The notes under the pieces: generated by a model
Databases searched by the model: none
Told to the model about the DNA's origin: nothing
What the model saw: only the letters and a program-made list of their open reading frames with translations
Shown: positions 7,489 to 16,237 of the stretch, piece by piece
Layout of the letters: each line of letters starts with the position of its first letter
How positions within the stretch are numbered: the first letter of the stretch is position 1
Made by a program: the position numbers and the translations under genes
Assembly (NCBI RefSeq): GCF_011065935.2
Contig: NZ_JAAMNH020000001.1
Span: 517,001-581,000, forward strand
DNA length: 64,000 bases
Direction of reading: 5' to 3'
Origin: Clostridium estertheticum
GTDB lineage: Bacteria > Bacillota > Clostridia > Clostridiales > Clostridiaceae

Positions 7489-9183
7489 CTAATCTTTCTT
7501 TGGAATTAACGGTACTAGAAGGAATGAATCATACTTCCCGCCAACATAAATGGAATGAGTTCCTTTATTAACTGTATCATTATGTGCATATCCCCTTGAA
7601 ATCCCTGATGTGGTTTCTTCTATGACTATCTGGCTGCCTTTTATAACTAGCACTAGACTTTCTCCACCTTTTAGAAGAACACTTGAAGGTAATATTTCAA
7701 TTTCTACTGGCACAATTTCATTTTTATTAAGCTTCAGTAGGTTCCTGTGCTTAAGTACTGGTTGATAAGGCGTAGATCTTTCAGTATCTAGCTCTCTATG
7801 CGAAACTCTCAGCCAACCATTTGCCACCTGACCATTTTCACTATGATTAAAATCAGGTAAAAACACTTCATTGCCACGTTTGTCGTACTTCTTAATACCG
7901 ATAAAAATATCCATATCATCTGCGTCATCTGCAGAAACCCAAAGCTTAAGCTTCATATTTCCGGTGATCTCCATATCCTTTTCAGCGGTGAATTTAAACT
8001 TCAACTCATTGTTTTCGCTTTGATTAGGCTCCGCATTATATGTAAGTTTAGTTTCCTTTTGGGCCTGGACGTTCTGCATGGACATTCCTTCCCCATTAAG
8101 ATAATACTCAGAATATACTGTATGAGCTATTGGCCATTCATTTCCAACTCGCATTTGTCCCTTATAGAATTTCTCTCTAACTTCATAACGTACTCTAGGT
8201 GTATCCATCCAATCATTTTCAATGCCCTTTAGGAAATAATCAAAGAACTCCTTCTGTTGTTCTAGGGATTCACGCAAATGGTAGGTTTCCCACTCTTTGC
8301 GGCCATGGACAAGCAGCCACTTGTCTTTGGAGGAAGACTGTTTAAAACCTTCAAAGGTTCCACGACAATGCAAACCTTGGGTGGACCAACTAGCGCAAAC
8401 AAACATTGGCACCTTTATATCGGACAATTTCACCTGTCTATCTTCCCAGTGCTCATCCAGTAGTGGATGCTGTTTTTGAGCTTCTACCTGAGCTTCTACC
8501 TTATTGTTTGGCCATCTGGTTTTCAGTAACTTCTCAAAATCTGATGAGAAACCTGTTTCTGGTATTCCGCCGTGAAAGAACCATTCCCTATATAGATCAC
8601 TTGTACCTTCCCAAGGAATTATAGCCTTTAGATGTGGTGGATTCAAAGCAGCCACCCTCCATTGGGTCATTGCAAGGTAGGACACTCCGTTTAACGCCAC
8701 ATTGCCATCTGACCAATCCTGAACTCCAGCCCATTCGATAACTTCATAATAATCTTCAGTTTCATTTTTACTCCAAGGATAGAGTTCCCCTTCAGAATTT
8801 GAGCTTCCTCTAGCAGCAATTTTGATCAATATATAGTCGTTTGGAACCCAGAAACCTGGATCTGGTGACTCCATTGGTGTAAAAAGAGATGTGTCGATAC
8901 CTCCTAAGGTAGGCCAGTTTGGACGTAAAAATGCATAGGGAGGTAAACCATCTTTATTATAAGGGTCCATACTCATTACCACTGGAAACTTTCCAGGTTG
9001 ATTTGGACGAAATACATTGACGTATATAGTGACTCCATCACGCATTTTGATAGGAACATCCTTCTCCATTATCATCTCTTGATTACCGTAATGAGCAGTA
9101 GTCATAACTATTTTATTTAAACCTGATGTAGCCTCACTAGGATGTGTAGGCTTTAAGTCGGGGCGGCCCATGAATTTAATCAT
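7489..9183 (-). CDS. CocE/NonD-family alpha/beta hydrolase (X-Pro dipeptidyl-peptidase type)
   Basis: 564 residues. The frame opens at 9204, but AAAGGAAG then overlaps the coding start, so I place the start at the ATG at 9183 (MIKFMGRPDLKP). An N-terminal strand region (DVPIKMRDGVTIYVNVFRP) is followed by RGSSNSEGELYPW and the nucleophile elbow GVSYLAMTQW, typical of the CocE/X-Pro-DAP fold. The C-terminal third is the jelly-roll domain (KLKLWVSADDADDMDIFIGI). Family members hydrolyse esters, amides or peptides. It is divergent from the tetR gene, with an inverted repeat between, and belongs by position to the catabolic island. The substrate is unknown. Confidence 0.85.
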   Translation of the reverse strand: MIKFMGRPDLKPTHPSEATSGLNKIVMTTAHYGNQEMIMEKDVPIKMRDGVTIYVNVFRPNQPGKFPVVMSMDPYNKDGLPPYAFLRPNWPTLGGIDTSLFTPMESPDPGFWVPNDYILIKIAARGSSNSEGELYPWSKNETEDYYEVIEWAGVQDWSDGNVALNGVSYLAMTQWRVAALNPPHLKAIIPWEGTSDLYREWFFHGGIPETGFSSDFEKLLKTRWPNNKVEAQVEAQKQHPLLDEHWEDRQVKLSDIKVPMFVCASWSTQGLHCRGTFEGFKQSSSKDKWLLVHGRKEWETYHLRESLEQQKEFFDYFLKGIENDWMDTPRVRYEVREKFYKGQMRVGNEWPIAHTVYSEYYLNGEGMSMQNVQAQKETKLTYNAEPNQSENNELKFKFTAEKDMEITGNMKLKLWVSADDADDMDIFIGIKKYDKRGNEVFLPDFNHSENGQVANGWLRVSHRELDTERSTPYQPVLKHRNLLKLNKNEIVPVEIEILPSSVLLKGGESLVLVIKGSQIVIEETTSGISRGYAHNDTVNKGTHSIYVGGKYDSFLLVPLIPKKD

Positions 9184-9321
9184 TGTACATCTACTTCCTT
9201 TCAATTAGAAATTGATTGCTGGAACCCATAAGCTCTTTAACGTTAAATTTGTTATTCCATCAATCCTTAATCAAATAATACTCTGCTCTATATTTCTAAA
9301 CAACCATCAAAGCTTTGAACT

Positions 9322-9370
9322 TATGTTTGTTAAGCAACGAAATACAATAAAATGTTGCTTAACAAACATA
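9322..9370. promoter_or_regulatory. 17-bp inverted repeat between the hydrolase and tetR genes
   Basis: TATGTTTGTTAAGCAAC (9322-9338) and its exact complement (9354-9370) are separated by 15 bases. Each arm contains the near-palindrome TTGTTAAGCAA. The position between divergent genes suggests paired operators for the TetR-family regulator. A simple hairpin is the alternative. Confidence 0.5.
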
Positions 9371-9467
9371 GTTTCATCAAAACATTTTATATTTATAGAT
9401 ACATGCTGTTACATTCTTGTTGTCTAGGTTATAATATATCTATAAAATACGAAATTTAAGAGGTATT

Positions 9468-10052
9468 ATGGAACACAAAAAGGATTTAAGAATAATTAAG
9501 ACAGAGAACAATATAAGAACCACCTTTATTCAATTGATAAACGAAAAGGACTTTAACTCCATAACTGTGCAAGATATATTGGACAGGGCTTTAATTAACC
9601 GCTCAACCTTTTATAAGCACTATACTGATAAATATAATTTAGCAGAAACAATCGCTGAGAACTTTATAGATGAGTTCAAGTCTTTAGCTAATTTTAGACT
9701 CTTAAATAGAGAAACCTTTAAAGAACTATTAAATGTTAAGAATAAGTTACTTAAAGAACTTTACGCACAAAAGATGACTATTCTTGGTTTGTGGAAGATT
9801 CACACAGAGAAGATTCATGTATATGATGATATGCAGGCAATTCTAAAACAGAGATATATTGAGCTTATAGATGCTGCGCTTAAAGAGAATAACGATAATG
9901 AATACGAATCTTATATTTGTGCTTCAATTTTATTATCAACTCTTAAATTTATTTTGGAAGGTCAGAGGGTTTACACAGTTAATGAAATAACGGACGGACT
10001 ACGAAACTTTCACAATTCTTTTGTTTCTACCGCTATAAAAAATAATGAGTAG
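9468..10052 (+). CDS. TetR/AcrR-family transcriptional regulator
   Basis: 194 residues. The N-terminal helix-turn-helix is clear: RTTFIQLINEKDFNSITVQD then ILDRALINRSTFYKHYTDKY, the hallmark TetR DNA-binding region. The C-terminal ligand-binding part ends with SILLSTLKFILEG, a common end in clostridial members. Preceded by TTAAGAGGTATT, a modest ribosome binding site. It is divergent from the CocE-type hydrolase, so it most likely represses that gene and itself through the inverted repeat at 9322-9370. The inducer is unknown. Confidence 0.88.
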   Translation: MEHKKDLRIIKTENNIRTTFIQLINEKDFNSITVQDILDRALINRSTFYKHYTDKYNLAETIAENFIDEFKSLANFRLLNRETFKELLNVKNKLLKELYAQKMTILGLWKIHTEKIHVYDDMQAILKQRYIELIDAALKENNDNEYESYICASILLSTLKFILEGQRVYTVNEITDGLRNFHNSFVSTAIKNNE

Positions 10053-10251
10053 AAGGTTGGTAAGGAATTAAAGAGTTTCATTTACTCCACTAATTTTTAA
10101 GCCTTTCCAATTATCCTTTTCATTGACAATCGCAGTGAAGTAGTTAAAGTTTTGAGTGTATATAAAACTTTAGCTACTTCAGCGAAATCTTTCAAATATA
10201 TATTTCCATGAAATTTCTAGAAATCAATAAAAGCACTATGGATTGATTAAT

Positions 10252-11073
10252 TTAAATTGTTTTAGCCATGGACTCTAGGATTTTAAGAGCAACAGCCATT
10301 TCTGATATAGTTGCTGTAATTTCTTCAGTAGCAGCGGCTTGGGTTTCAGCTATTACATTTGAATCACTAATAACCGTTACAATGTCCTGTATAGATTTTC
10401 TTATCTCGAGCAAGGTTTCAGATACTTTTTTTGCAGAGGAACTACTTAGTTGAGATAGCTTTTTTATTTCCGAGGCAACAACACTAAAACCTTTTCCTGA
10501 CTCACCAGCTCTTGCAGCTTCTATGGCAGCATTTAATGCCAATAAATTAGACTGTGAAGCTATATTTTGAATGGATGTGAGAATTGAAGCAGTATCATTT
10601 ATTTTTTGTTCAGCGAATTCTCCAGAAGTTACTACAACTCCGATTGTATTTACCAGTCTTTGCGAACCTTCTGCAATGTCTTCTATACTTAAACTAGTTT
10701 GCTCCATAGAGGAGTGAAGATCCGTAGCCGCATTTGTAAATTCAATTATCCTCTCCATGTTTGTAGCAACAGTAATTGCTCCAAATACATTTCCTGAATC
10801 ATCAACAAGAGGATAAGTTATTATCTTAAGATCAGCACCCACAGTTTTCTTATTAACAAAACCCACAAAAGTTTTTTTAGTTTTCATCACCATCAATGTA
10901 GGAGATCCTTCTTTAAGGTGATCACCTACTTTTATTGCTGCTGGAACTTTTTCATTTGGCCAAAAACCAATAATTTTTTCCTTGTCGCTAAGTGTTATAG
11001 CTACATCATCTTGCAGCACCTTCTTAAATATGGGTAAGGTTTCAATTAGCGATTGAAATATTCCTTCATTCAT
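10252..11073 (-). CDS. Soluble methyl-accepting chemotaxis-type sensor with PAS-like domain
   Basis: 273 residues with no membrane segment. The start is taken as the ATG at 11073 (MNEGIFQSL), preceded by AAAGGTGG, rather than the earlier GTG. Residues ~10-125 form a PAS-like input domain (ITYPLVDDSGNVFGAITVAT). Residues ~150-220 contain the conserved signalling hairpin of chemoreceptors (NIASQSNLLALNAAIEAARA, then GESGKGF). The signalling domain is short. Likely a cytoplasmic receptor feeding CheA. It faces away from the thiolase gene and may sense a compound handled by this island, which is inference from position. Confidence 0.82.
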   Translation of the reverse strand: MNEGIFQSLIETLPIFKKVLQDDVAITLSDKEKIIGFWPNEKVPAAIKVGDHLKEGSPTLMVMKTKKTFVGFVNKKTVGADLKIITYPLVDDSGNVFGAITVATNMERIIEFTNAATDLHSSMEQTSLSIEDIAEGSQRLVNTIGVVVTSGEFAEQKINDTASILTSIQNIASQSNLLALNAAIEAARAGESGKGFSVVASEIKKLSQLSSSSAKKVSETLLEIRKSIQDIVTVISDSNVIAETQAAATEEITATISEMAVALKILESMAKTI

Positions 11074-11218
11074 AATTATGACCACCTTTCAATTTAAAAC
11101 ACAGTTTATGCTGTGAATTTTAACATATTTTTAAACACACTGCAATTACATTATTTATTGGTGTATACATTTAATGAATACAAAGCTGCAATGGTTTTCA
11201 CATATACAAAAAAACAAT

Positions 11219-11236
11219 TTTACGGGATACGGTAAA
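11219..11236 (+). promoter_or_regulatory. Near-palindrome upstream of the thiolase gene
   Basis: TTTACGGGATACGGTAAA has near-complementary halves. It shares the ACGGGAT core with the elements at 14426 and 16161. Possible operator for an island regulator. Confidence 0.35.
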
Positions 11237-11277
11237 TTAAGATATAGTTAATTCATAAGAAAGAAAGGAGATAAATT

Positions 11278-12552
11278 ATGGAAACTAAACTTACACGCCC
11301 CGTTTCAATTATTGGAACCAGCACTCTTCCACAGAGATATTTTGATGACCCTATGTATGAAGGCCTTTCCATCTATGAACTTTGGACCTGTGCCTGCCAC
11401 CAGGCACTGGAGGACGCTGGTGTTAAACCTAAAGATATTGATAAAATAGTATATTCCCAAATGGCCAATTTTGTAACTTCAGGAAATACCCTAGCCATGG
11501 TAGGTACCCTAGAGGAGTGGATCGGTATGGCTGGAAAACCTATCATGCATATTGAACAGGCCTGTGCCAGCGGCTATATTGCTTTTATGGAAGCCTGCAA
11601 CGCTGTTGCTTCTGGTAAATATGACATCGTTTTGTGTGCTGGTATTGAATCACCAAAGCACTTCATTCCAAGAAATCAGCCTGCACATAAGATACGTCCT
11701 ATTTCTGAGTATGATGGATGGTGGTCACCAGGTAGATCCTTGTTTGACACCACATATTCCCGTTTTGACGGCGTTAGCGATAATTTGCTTACCGAGGAGC
11801 AGGGCAAATACTATATACAGAACTATGGTATCTCTGAGGAAACTATTGACGACACATATAACGCTATGGCAGTGAATTTGCGTCGTAATGCTTCGCGGAA
11901 TCCTAGAGCCATTGAGAGAGAGGAATATACCGATATCGCCAAGAAGTGTGGATATGACGATGTTATGGAATACATGAGATCGAAATACAATCCCAAGATC
12001 ACTCAATATATTCGCAAGGGTGGCAGCCTTGTCCACAATGTAGCCGCTGGAGCCATTGTTGTTTGTGCTTCTGATATTGCAAAGAAGTTTAAGGAGAAGC
12101 CTATTGAAGTGGTTGACTATGCGAGCTCTTCTAACACGCAGAGATTCCCTTTCAATTTCCACCAAATGAATGTAGACGTTCGTAATGCCCTCTACAAAGA
12201 CGGCATAGATCCTAAGGAACTCGATTTAATGATTACCACAGTTATGACCTCAGGTGAGCAGTTGGATAGTGCCGAAGTGTTTGGTTATCTGCCAGAAGGA
12301 AAGGGCTACCAATATGAATTAGATGGCAGAACCTGTTTCGATGGAGACAAGCCTATTAACCCACATGGTGGTGACCTTAGCTTTGGACATGCATTTGGTG
12401 TTGCTGGCATCAATATGATTAGTGAAGCTATTCTCCAAATGCGCGGTGAGGCCGGAGACTGCCAGGTAAAGAAACCTGTCAACAAGTGCCTAGTACGTGG
12501 TATGGGCGGCGGTCATACTACTGTTGGTATAATTCTTGAGGTAAAGGAATAA
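11278..12552 (+). CDS. Thiolase-superfamily acyl-CoA acetyltransferase (lipid-transfer/SCP2-like type)
   Basis: 424 residues behind AAAGGAG. The catalytic Cys lies in EQACASGYIAF. The C-terminal active-site region is NPHGGDLSFGHAFGVAGINM, with the His of the thiolase loop, and a glycine-rich end (RGMGGGHTTVG). The canonical second Cys of biosynthetic thiolases (CxG near the C-terminus) is not seen, which is typical of thiolase-like proteins that pair with a DUF35 partner. Exactly such a partner follows 16 bases downstream. In known systems (archaeal acetoacetyl-CoA thiolase complexes, steroid aldolase Ltp2-ChsH2, BbsAB, PhlACB) the pair forms or breaks C-C bonds on CoA thioesters. It is slightly more GC-rich than the chromosome average. 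Confidence 0.88.
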   Translation: METKLTRPVSIIGTSTLPQRYFDDPMYEGLSIYELWTCACHQALEDAGVKPKDIDKIVYSQMANFVTSGNTLAMVGTLEEWIGMAGKPIMHIEQACASGYIAFMEACNAVASGKYDIVLCAGIESPKHFIPRNQPAHKIRPISEYDGWWSPGRSLFDTTYSRFDGVSDNLLTEEQGKYYIQNYGISEETIDDTYNAMAVNLRRNASRNPRAIEREEYTDIAKKCGYDDVMEYMRSKYNPKITQYIRKGGSLVHNVAAGAIVVCASDIAKKFKEKPIEVVDYASSSNTQRFPFNFHQMNVDVRNALYKDGIDPKELDLMITTVMTSGEQLDSAEVFGYLPEGKGYQYELDGRTCFDGDKPINPHGGDLSFGHAFGVAGINMISEAILQMRGEAGDCQVKKPVNKCLVRGMGGGHTTVGIILEVKE

Positions 12553-12568
12553 GAGGGGGGGATTAGAT

Positions 12569-13003
12569 ATGTTTGAACTGCGACCAATTTTGAAGACCTA
12601 TTATGATGCACTGGAAGAGGGTAAAATTCTTGGAATGAAATGTGAGGAATGTGGTGATGTTGTATGGCCTCCTTTGCCTACCTGCCAGAAATGCGGCAGC
12701 ACAGAATTGAATTGGATTGATATGGGCCATGAAGCCATTATTGATGAAATAAGATATGAGGATTCTAGTGTGGGAGGAGATTATACTTTCAGAAAAGCCA
12801 ATGATTATTTCGTAAATAAAGAGCCATACTGCATATGTGTTGGACACTTCCAAGAGGGAACACGTCAGTTTCATGCAGCATTATATGGTGTAACCAAAGA
12901 TAATGTGGATGAATTGATTAGTAAGCTACCTTTTAATGCCAAGGTAGAGTTTATTCAGATGGACGGCGGCTTTAAATCTGTTGGATTCAGGGTAAAAGAT
13001 TGA
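12569..13003 (+). CDS. DUF35 OB-fold/zinc-ribbon protein, thiolase partner
   Basis: 144 residues. The N-terminal helix and zinc ribbon are clear (CEECGDVVWPPLPTCQKCGS, four Cys as CxxC-x10-CxxC). An OB-fold follows, ending in GFKSVGFRVKD. This is the acyl-CoA-associated DUF35 architecture. Members assemble with thiolase-like enzymes and help hold the CoA substrate. The gene starts 16 bases after the thiolase behind a strong GAGGGGGGG site and ends before a large bidirectional terminator, so the two form an operon. Confidence 0.9.
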   Translation: MFELRPILKTYYDALEEGKILGMKCEECGDVVWPPLPTCQKCGSTELNWIDMGHEAIIDEIRYEDSSVGGDYTFRKANDYFVNKEPYCICVGHFQEGTRQFHAALYGVTKDNVDELISKLPFNAKVEFIQMDGGFKSVGFRVKD

Positions 13004-13063
13004 GCTTAGTGTTTACCAGGTTTAATTGTTAGAATCATATTAACTAAGAATATATAGCCAGGC

Positions 13064-13113
13064 TATATAATGAGGGCTTGGAAGCTTTCCCGCTTCCAAG
13101 CCCTCATTATATA
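13064..13113. terminator. Bidirectional terminator with perfect 22-bp stem
   Basis: TATATAATGAGGGCTTGGAA(GC) pairs with its exact complement around TTTCCC. It serves the converging thiolase-DUF35 operon and the lysR gene. Confidence 0.85.
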
Positions 13114-13150
13114 TTGCTCTATTTTGCGCTCTGCAGAGTTTACACCAAAC

Positions 13151-14068
13151 TTAGGTCACACCTATGTTAGTTGCTGGGTTCATTAATCCAGCAACTAACA
13201 TAGGAATGATTGGATTTACGTTATCTCTTTTGAATGCTAATACGAAATTCAAATCGTTATCAAGTTGTTCTATGCTTAGCACCTTAATATCATAGGATTC
13301 ATCGGGACTCTTTATGTTGTTTGTAGAATGTAGAAAGGCGATGCCCTTGCCTGAACCAACTAAAAGCAACGCTTTTTCTGCATCATTAACGTAATAGGAA
13401 GCATTTGGCGAAAATCCATTTTTCATACACAGACTGGTAGCGTAATCTACGGTAAATGGAGAAATTTTACGTTCAAGCATTATAAAATTCTCATTGGCCA
13501 ATTCCTTCATATCAATAGAGTCGTACTTTGATAATCTGTGGCTTCGTGGAACTGCTATTTGTAGTTTATTTTCTTGGAGCTTTATACATTCTATATTTGG
13601 AATAGAGGCAAAACATGTATTTAATGCAAATACCACATCATATTTGTTAATTAAAAGATGATGTCTTAGTTCGGCAGGATTACCCCGCGCCAGCGAAAAA
13701 TCAATACGCGGATGCTTTTGGGTTAAAGATTTTAGCGTATTATGCATGAGTTTGGTATCAAGGAAACCTTGATATCCTATGCTTAGCAATCCTATTACGG
13801 TGCCATCATCATGTTCCTGCTTCACGATGTCCCGAATATTATCACATCTTCTTATGATCTCCGTTGCTTCAGGCAAAAAACGACTACCTTGCTCTGTCAA
13901 AGATAGAGAGTGCCTGCCACGTACGAAAAGTTGTACACCTAGCTCTTCTTCAAGGTCTAGTATTTGCCTGCTTAAAGTTGGTTGTGTTACATATAGGTGC
14001 TCGGATGCTTTCGTAAAACTTGAATATTCCGCTATAGAAATAAAATATCTCATACTAAGTAAATTCAT
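13151..14068 (-). CDS. LysR-family transcriptional regulator
   Basis: 305 residues from an ATG at 14068 preceded by GAGAGGGG; the frame extends further upstream without a ribosome site. The N-terminal winged helix is classic LysR: MRYFISIAEYSSFTKASEHL, then VTQPTLSRQILDLEEELG. The rest is the periplasmic-binding-like effector domain (LLSIGYQGFLDTKLM). It lies between the thiolase operon and the VOC genes and reads away from the latter. It is a candidate regulator of either set. The inducer is unknown. Confidence 0.9.
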   Translation of the reverse strand: MNLLSMRYFISIAEYSSFTKASEHLYVTQPTLSRQILDLEEELGVQLFVRGRHSLSLTEQGSRFLPEATEIIRRCDNIRDIVKQEHDDGTVIGLLSIGYQGFLDTKLMHNTLKSLTQKHPRIDFSLARGNPAELRHHLLINKYDVVFALNTCFASIPNIECIKLQENKLQIAVPRSHRLSKYDSIDMKELANENFIMLERKISPFTVDYATSLCMKNGFSPNASYYVNDAEKALLLVGSGKGIAFLHSTNNIKSPDESYDIKVLSIEQLDNDLNFVLAFKRDNVNPIIPMLVAGLMNPATNIGVT

Positions 14069-14278
14069 GTGGGATCCCCTCTCAGTATTAAAAAACACTG
14101 GTTTTATTGGCAATTAGTCTGGGCAAATTTAAAAAGAGTATTAGATACATATTTTAATTGTATCTAATTTTCGTCAACAAGTAAACAGACATATCGACTA
14201 TGATGTATACAAAGATAAACAAAAAATAATGTGTCCAAATATAAATTGTAACTTTCACGGTGAGATGGGTATCCCCGC

Positions 14279-14320
14279 TTACACTGTAGATGAAGCTATA
14301 GTGTAAACGGCTTCTTTTTT
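14279..14320 (+). terminator. Terminator with alternative hairpins before the VOC genes
   Basis: TTACACT (14279-14285) can pair with AGTGTAA (14300-14306). Alternatively GAAGC (14292-14296) can pair with GCTTC (14310-14314), which is followed by T6. The two foldings exclude each other, so an attenuator is conceivable. Confidence 0.45.
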
Positions 14321-14425
14321 CGTGAGGCACTGTCGGGCGATATACTTATTTTGTATGGTTGTTTGAATGCGTATACTTATCAGGCATTTCATTTTTGGGA
14401 GGGCGTTGGTTATAATAAGTACATA

Positions 14426-14457
14426 CAAATTGACGGAATTACCGATCATTTGATTTG
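14426..14457 (+). promoter_or_regulatory. Conserved upstream element, copy 1 (before the first VOC gene)
   Basis: CAAAT, TGACGGAATTACCGAT, then TTTGATTTG, just after a TATAAT at 14411-14416. The same arrangement recurs at 16161-16197. It lies about 25 bases before the gene start, where a repressor could act. Confidence 0.5.
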
Positions 14458-14479
14458 ACTATGAGGAGATGAATTCAAC

Positions 14480-14983
14480 ATGCTTATTAAAAAACTCATG
14501 CACGTCTGCATAGCCGTGCCGGACCTTAACGAAGCGCTCAAGTTCTATCGGGACGTGTTGGGATTTCAATCTGTTTTTCAAACAGAAAATGACAAAGCTG
14601 ATGGGAAACTCTTGGGATTTGACACGGAAGAGATAGGCCTTCGTGCCCATCACTTACTGTCAGTAGGCGCACAGCCCGATCAAGCGACTGAAATAAACAT
14701 CATTGAATATACCAACCCAAAGATGATCATCGGTGAAGGTCCTTATAACCAGATGAACCATGTGGGGATAACCCGCCTAGCTTTACTTGTTGACAATGTG
14801 GACGAAGCATTAAATGAAATCCGAAATTTTAAGGGCGTTGAAATCGTCTGCGAGACGAAGGACATTCTTATTGTTGAGCCTGAGGTTACCATTACAGCAA
14901 CGTGGTGTAGTTTCAAAGATCCTTTCGGGATATTTATAACGTTGTCTCAGCCCCCTAAGGTAGAACCCAAAACAGTAAAATAG
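14480..14983 (+). CDS. VOC (glyoxalase/bleomycin-resistance fold) protein 1
   Basis: 167 residues, behind GAGGAGATG. The start shows the usual VOC opening (MHVCIAVPDLNEALKFYRDV) with a putative metal-binding His. A second beta-alpha-beta-beta-beta unit ends in FKDPFGIFITLSQP. The single-domain fold acts as isomerase, lyase or dioxygenase depending on its metal ligands. It is followed 44 bases later by a second VOC protein of the same type. The first ~53 bases of this gene, joined to an internal piece, recur at 16976. Its role within the island is unknown. Confidence 0.85.
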   Translation: MLIKKLMHVCIAVPDLNEALKFYRDVLGFQSVFQTENDKADGKLLGFDTEEIGLRAHHLLSVGAQPDQATEINIIEYTNPKMIIGEGPYNQMNHVGITRLALLVDNVDEALNEIRNFKGVEIVCETKDILIVEPEVTITATWCSFKDPFGIFITLSQPPKVEPKTVK

Positions 14984-15027
14984 CCAATGGCATCAAAAAA
15001 ATCAAGTAACTAAGGAGAGATATTATT

Positions 15028-15501
15028 ATGGAAAAATACATTACAAGACTGTTTCACGTTTGCATTACGGTGGAGGATATCGAAGAAGCGCTTAAATTTT
15101 ATTGCGACGTACTGGGGCTCGAGTCTATTGGAAGTCTGAGGAACGAGAAGGCCGATGGCGCGGTGCTTGGTTTCCCGGGGCAGGAAATTGAAATTAACGC
15201 AGACCATCTGGTTGGTACTACGAAGGAAAATGCTACTGTCATCGACCTGATTGAGTATATCACCCCTAAGACCGTATATGGTGACGGACCTATCAAGGAA
15301 ATGAACCGTGTAGGCCTTACCCGTATGGCTTTTGGTGTGGATAACATTGATGAAATTTACCAAAAACTTTTGAAGCGCGGAGATATTGAATTTTTCTGCG
15401 AGCCTATAAAATTAAACGCCGTTGATGGAGGCTGGCTAAAGGTCGTGACTTTTAGGGATCCATTCGGTATTACTATGGAGTTCATTGAAAGCGGGCATTA
15501 A
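15028..15501 (+). CDS. VOC (glyoxalase-fold) protein 2
   Basis: 157 residues behind AAGGAGAG. It is homologous to the gene upstream: FHVCITVEDIEEALKFYCDV at the start and FRDPFGITMEFIE at the end, with shared EKADG and NxVGLTRMAF segments. Probably an old tandem duplication. Adjacent VOC proteins may form a heterodimer. The reaction is unknown; methylmalonyl-CoA epimerase-like and lactoylglutathione lyase-like roles are both possible for the fold. Confidence 0.84.
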   Translation: MEKYITRLFHVCITVEDIEEALKFYCDVLGLESIGSLRNEKADGAVLGFPGQEIEINADHLVGTTKENATVIDLIEYITPKTVYGDGPIKEMNRVGLTRMAFGVDNIDEIYQKLLKRGDIEFFCEPIKLNAVDGGWLKVVTFRDPFGITMEFIESGH

Positions 15502-15610
15502 TTTTAGTAGGATTCAAATGAGGAACCAATTCAGAAAAAAAGCCATTTGGCATTGCACAATCAATGAGTAAAGCAGATTTTCAATAATGAGTAAAGGAGA
15601 TTTGATTAAT

Positions 15611-16132
15611 ATGAGCAACAACGACACTACTGAGATCATCCAAATCATCAACCTCTACGGTCTAGCGCTGGACTCCCATTCGTGGGACCTGATGCCTGAA
15701 ATATTCACGGAGGACGTTATAGCGGACTTCGGACCTGCCGGGGCTCTTTGGGTGGGCGTCGAAAAGCTCACGTACGCCTTCAAGATCTTCCACGAGACCC
15801 TCGACAACCACATGCACACGATGTATGGTCACGTGGTGCACGTGGAAGGTGACAAGGCCCATGCGTTCACATATGGCGATTGGCTGCTCGTGCGCGATTT
15901 AGCAGAGGGTGGTCCGTCCTGGTTGGGGCGTGGCTGGTATGACGATGAGCTCGTCCGCACTGAAAAAGGCTGGCGCATTAGTAAGCGCGTCTGCCGGCTG
16001 GCCTCTTGGAGCGGCAACCCGTCCGTTCCGCAACCCTCCTACGAACAACATCCGGTTATGGACACCTTCGTGGTTCGTAAGTTCCGCGAAGAGGGAAAGC
16101 TTGAGACACTGAAGGTGATCTCAGCGAAGTAG
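15611..16132 (+). CDS. SnoaL-like (ketosteroid-isomerase-fold) protein, GC-rich
   Basis: 173 residues. AAAGGAGATTTG at 15592-15603 points to the ATG at 15611, not the earlier ATG at 15587. The sequence has the NTF2/SnoaL layout: helix IIQIINLYGLALDSHSWDLM, FTEDVIADFGPAG, then GHVVHVEGDKAHAFTYGDWL and a C-terminal strand with WRISKRVCRL. Members isomerise, dehydrate or cyclise polycyclic compounds (SnoaL, ketosteroid isomerase, BaiE). Base use is strikingly different from its neighbours: many GC-ending codons and runs such as CGTCGAAAAGCTCACGTACG. This suggests recent transfer from a GC-rich donor. No BaiE-specific claim is made. Confidence 0.8.
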   Translation: MSNNDTTEIIQIINLYGLALDSHSWDLMPEIFTEDVIADFGPAGALWVGVEKLTYAFKIFHETLDNHMHTMYGHVVHVEGDKAHAFTYGDWLLVRDLAEGGPSWLGRGWYDDELVRTEKGWRISKRVCRLASWSGNPSVPQPSYEQHPVMDTFVVRKFREEGKLETLKVISAK

Positions 16133-16160
16133 AAGCCCCCTAGTGTAGTCTATAATTATA

Positions 16161-16197
16161 CAAATCAAGATGACGGGATTACCGATATTTTGATTTG
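16161..16197 (+). promoter_or_regulatory. Conserved upstream element, copy 2 (before the EthD-like gene)
   Basis: CAAATCAA (16161-16168) and TTGATTTG (16190-16197) are perfect inverted repeats flanking TGACGGGATTACCGAT. It directly follows TATAAT at 16151-16156. It closely matches copy 1 at 14426. Confidence 0.55.
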
Positions 16198-16237
16198 TGA
16201 ATATGATAAATAAAAGAAAAAATAAAGGAGTATTTTT

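Noticed and set aside
15611..16132. Bile-acid 7alpha-dehydratase (BaiE)
   Set aside because: The fold fits the SnoaL superfamily, but no other bai genes (BaiB, BaiCD, BaiA, BaiF) are present and I see no BaiE-specific signature, so only the superfamily is claimed.
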